Positions 1 through 7,342 of a stretch of 14,894 nt of DNA are shown here, piece by piece. Under the pieces are notes generated by a model. It ran no database searches, was not told the origin of the DNA, and worked only from the letters and a program-made list of their open reading frames with translations. This DNA is from Tubulinosema ratisbonensis. Taxonomy: Eukaryota > Microsporidia > Tubulinosematidae. Position numbers and translations under genes: made by a program. The stretch is taken from NCBI GenBank assembly GCA_004000155.1, contig RCSS01000497.1:1-14894 (forward strand). The letters are read 5' to 3'. Position 1 is the stretch's first letter. The number at the start of each line of letters is the position of its first letter.

Positions 1-396
1 GGTATTTTTTTGGAGGGGAAGTTTTTTACCTCCGAGTTTTACTTGGACCGTAAACCAAAAAACAATAACAGATCTTACAAGTTACTAAAAAATCTAAAAA
101 TTTACCTTTTATTATAAATTAAAATTCCCAATCGGATTAATAGAAAGTGATTTAACATTTAAGATAGCTATAAAAATATAGGATGCGAACCTAGAGATAA
201 ATTTTCACCTGTACTTATCTTTTGGACTTAATAAAACAGTATCATGTTTAATCATGTTTTTCAGAGTCGTTCCTGAGCAATATATCGCGTACTTAATAAA
301 ACTATATCAAATATCACGCAGATCTTAAGTCAATATTTTATTGTTCCGATAAAAAATAAAAACAATTTTTATGCGGTGTTTTTGAACGAATTTTAA
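1..396. other. Gene-free left edge, probably upstream part of the decayed transposon
   Basis: No convincing open frame is present. The sequence is less AT-rich than other gaps in the window, which fits decayed coding DNA continuous with the transposase remnant to its right. A G-rich/C-rich pair, GGAGG at 12-16 and CCTCC at 29-33, could form a short hairpin. I could not recognise a DNA-binding domain for the transposase here. Confidence 0.35.
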
Positions 397-936
397 AGAA
401 AAATATTAGTCAATGTAAAAGTATTTGAAATTCATAAGTTCAACAAAGTTTTCACGATGCGAAGGAATTTTTTTGGGTCACATTGTACATATTGTTTGAA
501 AGTAGTAATTGCTGATTTTTCTAGAATAATGTATGGATTTGTTGCAAAAGCATATCCAGGGAGTGTTATGACTTTACAATTTACAAAGAAAGAACAAAAA
601 ACTGTCAAATATATCTCACATAAGAACTGAACATTAATAATTTAAATTATCTTGAGAATATTACTATATAGGTAATTTTGACAGATAAACATTAATTTGT
701 TCAAATTTCCGGATGTAGTACAATCACTTTTCCTAAAAAAAATTGAAATATACAGAAAACTTAAGTTTAACGAAAAAAGCATAATTGAAAGATTTTAGGA
801 CGTACAGGGTGTATTCTTAAATTTAAGTCTAAAAATAGAAGTCTAAGGAAATTGAAAACATAGTGAAGATATGTTTTTCTCTTACGAATTATCATTTTAC
901 ATTAATCATTTAACAATAAAATATATCGATTTCTAA
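397..936 (+). pseudogene. Decayed PIF/Harbinger-like DDE transposase (HARBI1-type nuclease remnant)
   Basis: Reading the + strand by eye gives transposase-like protein in at least two frames. From 397 to about 568 one frame is open and contains an R-R-N-F-F-G-S-H stretch, then V-V-I-A-D-F, then Y-P-G-S-V at 553-567. The family normally has P-G-S-x-H-D here. The H-D appears only after a one-base shift: the frame starting at 570 reads D-F-T-I-Y and is open to a TAA at 621. A further frame open from 682 reads K-L-K-F-N-E-K-S-I-I-E-R-F up to a TAG at 796, resembling the F-N-x-x-x-x-x-x-R-x-x-I-E-R-x-F-G-R-L-K block that carries the third catalytic acid. The same frame then continues past the stop to about 843. 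What is seen is the motif order; the assignment to PIF/Harbinger is from family knowledge; decay is inferred from shifts and stops. The start and end of the original element are not resolved. An alternative is another IS5-related DDE family. Confidence 0.6.
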
Positions 937-1663
937 AACAAATTGCAAGAAAAGGTCATTGGATTAATAAATAGTAAATTCAACATGTAAACATTAAAGA
1001 AAAAAACTCACAAGAAAAACAACTATTATATATATTATTCGAGTTTTACTTATTAATTATTTCATTTTATATAAATTTTATTAATATTGAGATATTTCAC
1101 ACCTAAAACAAGGTTGTTAAATTATCTTTTATTTATTTATGCTGTTCGTTTTCTCATCTGGTTCCCTTAAGGGTTATAATATTTTTATTTAATAATTTTT
1201 ATATTTTCTGATTGGCTAGTTTTAACGTGGTTATGTACCACAGTATTATTTTAAAGATCGCTGAAAGCGCGATCAAAGCTTTTTAACCAAAAATATCGTA
1301 ATTTGAAATTTTATCTAAAGTAATCAATAATTACATTGCTTTAATGAACTTAAGAATCTATCTACTTGATTGGATGTTTAAGGTATATACCTAAATTCTA
1401 ATTATATTGATTTTTTTTAATATTTTTTGTTCAATCTTCAAATATTTAACTCTTTTTAAAAAACCAGTCTCATCACTCCAACTCTAATGTTCCTTCTTTA
1501 GCTTTTGTAGTGTTTAACATTTCCAATTGGGGTTTGAATTTATTGTGAGCTTTAACGCAAAAATTAATTGTCAAGTTGTATAATTCACGTTAATTACATA
1601 ATTAAGATATAAACACACAATAAAGATACTAAATATTCCTATACTGAAAAATTTAGAAAATAT
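937..1663. other. Gene-free stretch with several short perfect hairpins
   Basis: No supported gene. Three short inverted repeats lie within about 110 bases: the palindrome CCCTTAAGGG at 1164-1173, GTGGT/ACCAC around a TATGT loop at 1227-1241, and GATCGC/GCGATC around a 7-base loop at 1256-1274. These are GC-rich islands in AT-rich DNA. No tRNA or 5S rRNA pattern fits them by eye. Otherwise only AT-rich spacer is seen. Confidence 0.4.
1256..1274. repeat. GC-rich 6-bp stem hairpin
   Basis: GATCGC (1256-1261) and GCGATC (1269-1274) are perfect inverted repeats around the loop TGAAAGC, followed by AAAGCTTTTT. On the + strand this has the shape of a short stem followed by a T run. It lies 15 bases after the GTGGT/ACCAC hairpin. 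Its role is unknown; it could belong to a structured RNA or to an end of the neighbouring decayed transposon. Confidence 0.4.
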
Positions 1664-2155
1664 TTATTTATTTAAATTAGTATCAATATAATCAACATAC
1701 CGATCAAAAGATATTCTTTGTTCTTTTACAATAATGTTTATCTTTTCAAATTGAATCTTTTGGCTACAAAAATATTTTTTTATTTGGCATTCTTTAATAT
1801 CTTCAAGCTCTTTTATAATTTCTCTAACTAATGCAGAAATCTTTTTTATGTCCGTTAACTTGTTAAGTTTATTTTTTTTATAAACATTTTGATATTCGGC
1901 AAACCAATCAGGGGTTAATTTTTCTGCTAAAAATTGGTAGTTAATAATTTTAATATCATTATTACAATTACATTTGAAACTGGGGTTGCACCCAGTTCTA
2001 TGAACTACAAATGATTTGACATATAAATTTGCAATAAAAGAAAAATTTTGTAATGATTCAAAGTCATCCTTGTGGTGCTGCAAGGCTAAATAAAAAAATT
2101 TTATTAGATCACCTTTAATATTGTTNAAAAGTATATTTAGAATTATACAGTCATT
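1664..2155 (-). pseudogene. ATG-less open frame, probably a 5'-truncated gene fragment
   Basis: A frame on the - strand is open from 2155 down to a TAA at 1664-1666, but it contains no ATG and no methionine codon anywhere. The codon at 2081-2083 is TTG. The translated sequence looks like real protein rather than AT noise: it has mixed composition, a cysteine cluster C-N-P-S-F-K-C-N-C about 50 residues in, and an alternating charged/hydrophobic helical C-terminal half. An in-frame TAA at 2156-2158 and very AT-rich sequence upstream give no sign of more coding. An N at 2126 lies in the upstream part, so an assembly error could hide the true start. Alternatives are a gene fragment, a second exon, or a non-ATG start. 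Not recognised as any named family. Confidence 0.35.
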
Positions 2156-2159
2156 TTAA

Positions 2160-2652
2160 ACAAAACCTAAATTATTAATTGAAAATTTTATTCTTTTTTT
2201 AATTAAAAATTATTCAATTTTTAATAAATTAATATTTTTATTAAATTTTCTATCGAATATTATTTTTTAAATTTAAAAACCTTAATAATTACATAAAAAA
2301 GATTAACTTCAAAATCAATTTAAAAAATATGTTTAATAAATAATTATTTTATAATTTTATTTATATTTTTATTTTTTTTGTAAGAACACCTTGTAAATAT
2401 TAATTTCTATTTAAATAAAACTTTCTTATTTCTACTATTTTAAATAAAAAAAATACTTATAAATTAAAGAATCAAAATAATAACACAAATACAAATATTA
2501 CATTTGAACATTTTTTTATTATCAATTTTTAATTTTATAAATTTAAAATTTTGTTTCCCAACATAAATTTCTTGATCAAAAATTAATAAATTTGTTTTAA
2601 GAAAAATCAATCAAAATAAAAGCATAAATTAAATTAAAAAATTAATTTATTT
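2160..2652. other. AT-rich spacer, nothing recognised
   Basis: Extremely AT-rich sequence of homopolymer runs with no sustained open frame, RNA signature or repeat that I can support. It separates the ATG-less - strand frame from the + strand 118-residue gene and presumably contains the promoter of the latter. Confidence 0.5.
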
Positions 2653-3009
2653 ATGAATTTTACCCCATACAATTTTAACACTGATAATCTAAAGGAAGAT
2701 AATTTTTACAACGAAAACAACAATAAAAAAATATTTAAATCCCCATTGCCAATTTCTCAATTCACTCTTACCTTTAAACAAATAAAAGAATTAGAAAAAA
2801 GAAAGAAAATATTTCCTTTAAAAAGAATGGAGATGTGTGATGAACTAGGTTTAACGTTGTATCAGTTTCAAAAGATAGAAAAAAAGTTTATTGGTTATGG
2901 GATGACAGGTATTTTATTTATAATGAAAGAATATAAAATTAGTAAAGAATATGAGTTTATTTTACATGATTTTTTATTTAAGAATATTAGGTTTATAAAT
3001 AAAGATTAA
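2653..3009 (+). CDS. Hypothetical 118-residue protein with a homeodomain-like helical segment
   Basis: It has an ATG start, TAA stop and no neighbour overlapping. The first 30 residues are Asn-rich and probably disordered. Residues about 36-75 resemble a helix-turn-helix or homeodomain trace: F-K-Q-I-K-E-L-E-K is like the homeodomain helix-1 Q-x-x-x-L-E pattern, and D-E-L-G-L-T is like the helix-2/turn segment. The spacing between these blocks is about four residues shorter than in a canonical homeodomain. The recognition helix lacks the hallmark W-F-x-N-x-R, having Q-F-Q-K-I-E-K-K instead, so ordinary homeobox DNA binding is not supported. The rest is hydrophobic/basic. It might be a divergent small transcription factor or the N-terminal DNA-binding part of a lost transposase. 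Composition is close to the surrounding AT-rich DNA, so a spurious frame is possible but less likely at this length. Confidence 0.5.
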   Translation: MNFTPYNFNTDNLKEDNFYNENNNKKIFKSPLPISQFTLTFKQIKELEKRKKIFPLKRMEMCDELGLTLYQFQKIEKKFIGYGMTGILFIMKEYKISKEYEFILHDFLFKNIRFINKD

Positions 3010-3884
3010 ATAAATATTTTATTATTTATCTTTAATTTATTCCTTATCTTTACCTAAAAATACTAAAGGTGCCTTTAAAAATAAATGAAAACAATCAAAA
3101 AAAATAAATTTAAAAAATAAAACAAGAAATAATTTAATATTTTGTATTCTTATTTTTATAATTAAAATAACTTATCAAAAAAAAATAAAATAAACCTGAA
3201 TTCTGATAAAATAAATACATGTATTTAAAATAAAATAAATAATAAATGATTTAAAAGGATAGGAAATACATAAATTTATTAATAAACTAAGCAATGCTAA
3301 AAAATAATATAATTTTCTTGTAAAAATATTATCATTTATGTTATACATAAATTAATTTATAGTAGAAAGAAAGATAATTCATTTTTATAGAAGAAAAGTA
3401 CTTAAATTATTAAAATTGATTAATAAAAGAGAAAGGAATTGATTACATCCTAAGTAAGGTTAATTAAAGATATTCTTTATATTTATAGTTAAGGATGTTA
3501 TTTTTTTTACAACATTCATATAAACTTATTATTAATGTGACTGATCTTGAGAGAAAAATGTCTAATGAATTTGATTTTATAATTCTTTTTTATTGTGTTT
3601 TTAAATTGATAATCCATTTATTTAATTATTTTTAATAGATTTAATTAAAAAAGAAATGAAAATTATAATTTTTTAAAAGTTTCTTAATTTGGAAAATAAA
3701 TTATCTTTTTTGCTTATTAAATCTTTTTTTGATAATTTTAAAAAATAAATAATAGTTTGATTTGAATTTATAGAAATGTTAGTAAACATAGAAATATTTT
3801 CTTTATCTGATATAATAAGATATTCTCTTTTATTTGAGAAGTATTTCAAAAACAAACATTTATAATTTATATATTTTTTTGTTG
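3010..3884. other. AT-rich spacer without supported gene
   Basis: No convincing coding sequence. A - strand frame between 3673 and 3885 lacks an ATG at its start, and its composition matches background. A 7-base inverted pair, ACATCCT at 3445-3451 and AGGATGT at 3492-3498, is present with a 40-base loop, too weak to name. Confidence 0.45.
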
Positions 3885-4116
3885 CCTAGGGATGGAAAAT
3901 CCATACGAAGCTCTCTTCGCTATACATTCTATATAAAGAATATTAATACTTAGTTAAAAGAAACATACGGTAAAATATTTTTCTACATAATTAAGTTTAG
4001 TTTATGATACTGCAAGCCTTTCACCCTCTAAACCCCATCCCGTGCACTCTATTGACTGACTAAGTCTACCTTATCTTGTAAGTTTTGGTTACAGGATCAA
4101 AATTCTTTATGTTTAT
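3885..4116 (+). repeat. Unclassified repeat, copy 1 (about 230 bases)
   Basis: This stretch matches the reverse complement of 11636-11854. Blocks shared by both copies include CGAAGCTCT, GCTATAC-TTCTATATA, CAAGCCTTTCACCC, CTAAGTCTAC, and a diverged tail. The distance from CGAAGCTC to AAGCCTTT is 108 bases here and 106 in the other copy, so the match is not chance. It is less AT-rich than its flanks. A hairpin CGAAG-CTCT-CTTCG lies at 3906-3919 and another, ATGGA-AAA-TCCAT, at 3892-3904. It carries no coding sequence I can recognise. Possible identities are a non-coding RNA gene, a short non-autonomous transposon or a solo terminal repeat; no snRNA, tRNA, 5S, SRP or RNase P signature could be confirmed. 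Confidence 0.75.
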
Positions 4117-4569
4117 GGGGAAAATCACGAATTTCTGTGTACCAGAAATGTGCTTTTAGCATGAGGGATGTAAGTCTAAGAAGAAAGTGTGCTGCTAAAG
4201 AAAATAGTAGGCATAATAAATGATCTCTAAAATTTACTAATCAGATTGAGAATCATAAAAGTATCTAAGTAAAATAAAAAGATAATATGAATTATGATTT
4301 TAATAATAAACAAAACCAAAAAAATTAATTATTCGGAAGGAATTACCAATCTTACAATTCAATACCTTCTCTTATCCAAAGATACCATAAAAATGGGATA
4401 AGCAAAAAAAAAGAAGTACGACATTTTCAAATNTTACAAAATATTTAGATTAATCATAAACAAACATTCTTATTAAATAAAACAATGATTGGTAAAAATA
4501 TATTTTCAAAGAATAATTTTTTATTTAATTTTGTCATTAAATAATGATATTTTTGATAAATTTTATTTA

Positions 4570-4613
4570 AATGAGAAAATACTTTTTTTTACATAAAAAA
4601 GTAATGAGAAAAT
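4570..4613. repeat. 11-bp direct repeats abutting a 22-bp inverted repeat
   Basis: AATGAGAAAAT occurs at 4570-4580 and again at 4603-4613. The 22 bases between them (4581-4602) are exactly an inverted repeat: ACTTTTTT at one end, AAAAAAGT at the other, and a 6-base centre. No base is left over between the direct repeats and the inverted arms. The layout is that of target-site duplication around a tiny insertion or excision footprint, but low complexity of the arms makes a replication-slippage origin possible. Confidence 0.5.
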
Positions 4614-4921
4614 TAAATAAAATTTAAAACTTTTATTAAAAATTTAAAAGGAGCAGTCTTGTTATAATCTTTTATCAACAAATTTTTGATGCTTCAATTT
4701 TAATACCTTTTAGATTTAAAGTATTTGTGGGAAGAAAATTCCATTCTTCTACTAACTTTTATTTTAATTTATATTAATTAAACCCTTATCAAACCTAATA
4801 AATGATGATATTAATTAAATTTTTAAAAATTCTTCAATTATTAATTTTTATTTTTAAAATATTCTTAAAAGAACCAATAAAATATTAATTCTCCTTTAAT
4901 ATTCATAATTAAAGAATAAAT

Positions 4922-4930
4922 CCATCCCCC
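4922..4930 (+). promoter_or_regulatory. C-rich motif just before the ITFG1/TIP start codon
   Basis: CCATCCCCC lies three bases before the ATG in DNA otherwise almost free of C runs. CCC- or GGG-like motifs close to start codons have been described in some microsporidia such as Nosema and Encephalitozoon species. The other genes in this window do not show such a motif, so its relevance here is uncertain. Confidence 0.35.
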
Positions 4931-4933
4931 TTT

Positions 4934-6523
4934 ATGGTAAGCATTAATCGTAAACCAGAATTTGGTGAAGAAAATATTTTGATAGAAGATTTTATTTTAT
5001 TGGATTACAACACCAATAAAGATTCTTTATATTTAAATTTTGTTGGCACGGATGAAGGTAGAAAAAAAGTCATAGTTTACAAATACAAAGACAAGTTTAA
5101 GTATGAAAAAACAAGTTTTACATATGAAAATGATTTACCAATCCATAATATTATAAGTTGTGATTTTTTCTCGAGAAAATCTATTGATTATTTATTGATT
5201 TGTAAATATAAAAATAAATATGTTAACAAGTTAATTTATGAACAAAATGGAAAAATAATGAGTAAAGATATTGGGNAGAGTAGAGCTTTACCTATGTTAA
5301 TTTGTTATAAAACTTGTAGACCTTCGTTGTTGGTTCAAACTGAAAATAAAACTCAAATTTGGACATTTCCTAAGATTAATTTATCTCTAAATCCTGAGAT
5401 TGTTGAAGTAGATTTACCTAAATTACATCCTCAACACACTAGTGCTTATCTTCCTTTAGATAGTTCTTATGCCCCTGTTTTAGCCTTAGATTCACTTGAA
5501 AAAGGAAAAAGAGCTTTACAAATATTTAAATTTGACGGTAAGACTGGTAAATTTGTCAAAAAAGGAGTATTAGACTTACCAGACAAAATAGGAAATTTAG
5601 TTTTTGCAGATTTGAACAATGACACTGTTGCTGATTTAGCATTTATCTCAGAAAAAAATTCAAAATTTTATTTAAACATTATTTTAAACACCGAAAATTT
5701 TGGTTNAAGCACAAAAAAANTAGAACGAGAAATTTCTAGAAAATGTGTTTTAGAGGAAAATGAAATGCCAACAGGATTNTATCCNGTNGATTTGTATTCT
5801 AATTCAAAAATCCAACTGGCTTTAAAGATTAAAGACGAAAAATATAAATATGTATTGATAGAAAATGACACTTGGAGTATCAAAGAAGAGGTCTTTGATT
5901 TTAATTATGAACAATTGTATTCTATCTCCTTCGCAGATTTAAGCGAAATAGGAAGAGAAGGCTTGGTTTTAAACTATAAAAAAAATAACAAACCTGTTCT
6001 TTCGTTTAGAAAGAATGGTTTGTTATTAGAAGATTGTTATTCTGTGTCTGTTTTGAGTTATGATGGTTACGCACCGGAAAAAAGTTTTTGTTCTTCTAGT
6101 GTTGGGATGACTTATAGGTACAATTTTTTAGAAAAAACTAAGAAAGGAGTAGGATTTCAAAGACCTCAAACAAGCTATTTGACACTTAAACCACCTGTTT
6201 TGTTTTTAGGAATAGGCACATCTCCATTTTTAATATCATTTGAAGGTATAGGTGGTCCTTTTATCAATGAATCAAGACCATTTAACATAGATATTGAGAT
6301 TATACCTAATTCTAAATTGGTTATGTCTCCCAGGGATGGCAAGTATTGTAAATTAATTTTGGTTCTGAGCACAAAACAAAATCTTTTTTACGTATTTTTG
6401 ATTTATTTTATTGTTTTTATAATAACAGTTATAACCATTTTCTATTTGCATATAAAAGAGGTTAAGAAAAGAAAGAAAGCAAGAAAAGAAGAAGCTATTT
6501 TCTTTAATTTTGATGCTTTATAA
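4934..6523 (+). CDS. ITFG1/TIP-like FG-GAP membrane protein
   Basis: 529 residues, ATG start and TAA stop. The protein looks like the T-cell immunomodulatory protein family (ITFG1 in animals), type I membrane proteins with an FG-GAP beta-propeller. Seen directly: an FG-GAP/Ca-binding-like loop F-A-D-L-N-N-D-T-V-A-D-L-A-F at about residues 223-236; conserved late segments P-P-V-L-F-L-G-I-G-T and I-I-P-N-S-K-L-V; a 23-residue hydrophobic helix at about 483-505; then a basic tail K-K-R-K-K-A-R-K ending F-N-F-D-A-L, like the family's terminal H-F-D-A-M. The animal protein is about 610 residues. No signal peptide is visible, and the upstream frame reaches a stop at 4910 without another ATG. Several X residues come from N bases. 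Its stop lies 85 bases from the stop of the opposite-strand GTPase. The biological role in microsporidia is not known. Confidence 0.85.
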   Translation: MVSINRKPEFGEENILIEDFILLDYNTNKDSLYLNFVGTDEGRKKVIVYKYKDKFKYEKTSFTYENDLPIHNIISCDFFSRKSIDYLLICKYKNKYVNKLIYEQNGKIMSKDIGXSRALPMLICYKTCRPSLLVQTENKTQIWTFPKINLSLNPEIVEVDLPKLHPQHTSAYLPLDSSYAPVLALDSLEKGKRALQIFKFDGKTGKFVKKGVLDLPDKIGNLVFADLNNDTVADLAFISEKNSKFYLNIILNTENFGXSTKKXEREISRKCVLEENEMPTGXYXXDLYSNSKIQLALKIKDEKYKYVLIENDTWSIKEEVFDFNYEQLYSISFADLSEIGREGLVLNYKKNNKPVLSFRKNGLLLEDCYSVSVLSYDGYAPEKSFCSSSVGMTYRYNFLEKTKKGVGFQRPQTSYLTLKPPVLFLGIGTSPFLISFEGIGGPFINESRPFNIDIEIIPNSKLVMSPRDGKYCKLILVLSTKQNLFYVFLIYFIVFIITVITIFYLHIKEVKKRKKARKEEAIFFNFDAL

Positions 6524-6608
6524 ATAAAATATGGAAAGTTTTATAAANTGCTTAGGAAATTTTACTAAGATCGAAATTTTTATAAATGTTTTATTTAAAA
6601 GTATTTTT

Positions 6609-7184
6609 TTANTTTGATGATTTAATTTCTGTTTGTTCTTCTAACCATTGAATAACTAATTCTAAATTGGTATTACACTTAGCTGACACAGAATAACAGC
6701 TCACTTCTCTGTCTATTATATCCATTAAGTTTAGATTTAAAATAATATCCTTGCATGACATTGCATTTGGCAAATCATTTTTTGTGCCTAACACCAGTAA
6801 ATTTCTTTTGGTCCACATATTTCTATAAAGAAGTGCACTCAGTTGGTTTTCAGCTTCTTCTGCTTTATTTTCATCTGAAGAAGAATCAAAGGTATAAATT
6901 ACAGCATCAGCTTTCTTGTAAAAATAGTCCCATTTGGCTAAATTTTCTCTACCGCCAGGCACATCAAAAAAAGTGTATTCTACGCCATTAAATTTATACT
7001 TCAACAATCTATTAGGATGCTTTCTTTGCTCCTGTTCAGGAAATTTATTCTCAAAAATAGTCTTAATTAAACATGTTTTACCACTTGATTCAGTCCCCAA
7101 TATTACTATTTTTAAAGTTTTAACAAAAAATTTTTTATAAACCTCACTTATTCTTTTCCAAAATTTTTTACATCCTCTTGACAT
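6609..7184 (-). CDS. Divergent ARF/ARL-family small GTPase
   Basis: 191 residues, ATG start and TAA stop; the last residue is Lys or Asn because of an N. The family controls vesicle coats and membrane identity. G1/P-loop G-T-E-S-S-G-K-T is at 30-37, G3 D-V-P-G at 74-77, G4 T-K-N-D at 134-137 followed by the ARF signature D-L-P-N-A-M, and G5 S-A-K at 167-169. Length and the C-terminal E-x-x-I-x-W-L-E-E-Q-like helix fit ARF/ARL. Oddities: residue 78 after D-x-x-G is Gly instead of catalytic Gln; the switch I Thr seems missing (K-H-P-N-R at 55-59); residue 2 is Ser, so there is no N-myristoylation Gly. An SRP-receptor beta identity was considered because of D-x-P-G, but there is no N-terminal membrane segment and the C-terminal half is ARF-like. 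It is divergently placed from phospholipase D. Confidence 0.8.
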   Translation of the reverse strand: MSRGCKKFWKRISEVYKKFFVKTLKIVILGTESSGKTCLIKTIFENKFPEQEQRKHPNRLLKYKFNGVEYTFFDVPGGRENLAKWDYFYKKADAVIYTFDSSSDENKAEEAENQLSALLYRNMWTKRNLLVLGTKNDLPNAMSCKDIILNLNLMDIIDREVSCYSVSAKCNTNLELVIQWLEEQTEIKSSX

Positions 7185-7342
7185 AATAAATTATTCTTGT
7201 TTTTTATAATATTAGTTTGGGAATAAAGGAGTTTTATGGAAAGGAGAAATAAAAATTTTTATTGATTTGTAAAAAATTCAGGGAAATTTCATTTGTTAAT
7301 TCTGAAACTTAAGATTTTTAAAAAAGTTTTGAGAAGATTTTT
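7185..7342. promoter_or_regulatory. Shared divergent promoter gap, ARF-like GTPase and phospholipase D
   Basis: The two start codons face away from each other across 158 bases, so both promoters must lie here or inside the opposing gene. The sequence is AT-rich with a more G-rich central part. I see no unambiguous TATA box or binding motif. Confidence 0.5.

Larger units (their letters stand above)
4117..4933. other. Gap upstream of ITFG1/TIP with small inverted and direct repeats
   Basis: No supported gene. The first 140 bases are less AT-rich and have a 7-bp perfect stem, ATTTCTG/CAGAAAT, at 4131-4149, so they may belong to the repeat element at 3885-4116. Further on are CTTATCC/GGATAAG at 4371-4402 and a direct-repeat/inverted-repeat composite at 4570-4613. 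The last 150 bases are plain AT-rich DNA and should hold the promoter of the downstream gene. Confidence 0.45.

Noticed and set aside
3445..3498. ACATCCT/AGGATGT inverted pair
   Set aside because: Seven-base arms with a 40-base loop are expected by chance in a window of this size.
3673..3885. Open frame of about 70 codons on the - strand
   Set aside because: No ATG near its beginning (first candidate codon is TTG), composition like the AT-rich background, and it begins at the edge of repeat copy 1.
4013..4026. GCCTTTCAC in both repeat copies resembles U5 snRNA loop 1 (GCCTTTTAC)
   Set aside because: One mismatch in the invariant loop, no flanking complementary stem in either copy, and no convincing Sm site; noted as a coincidence unless folding shows otherwise.
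4059..4223. Short + strand frame of about 54 codons with Cys and Arg residues
   Set aside because: No ATG at its start, overlaps the repeat, and no family pattern could be matched; a PiggyBac-type zinc domain was considered and did not fit.
4934..4955. Possible mini-intron of 22 bases beginning GTAAGC right after the ATG
   Set aside because: Removing it shifts the frame to an early stop, while reading through gives an intact 529-residue protein.
6175..6372. Antisense frame within the ITFG1/TIP gene
   Set aside because: Shadow of a well-supported + strand gene; no independent family match. Similar antisense frames inside the other genes were dropped for the same reason.
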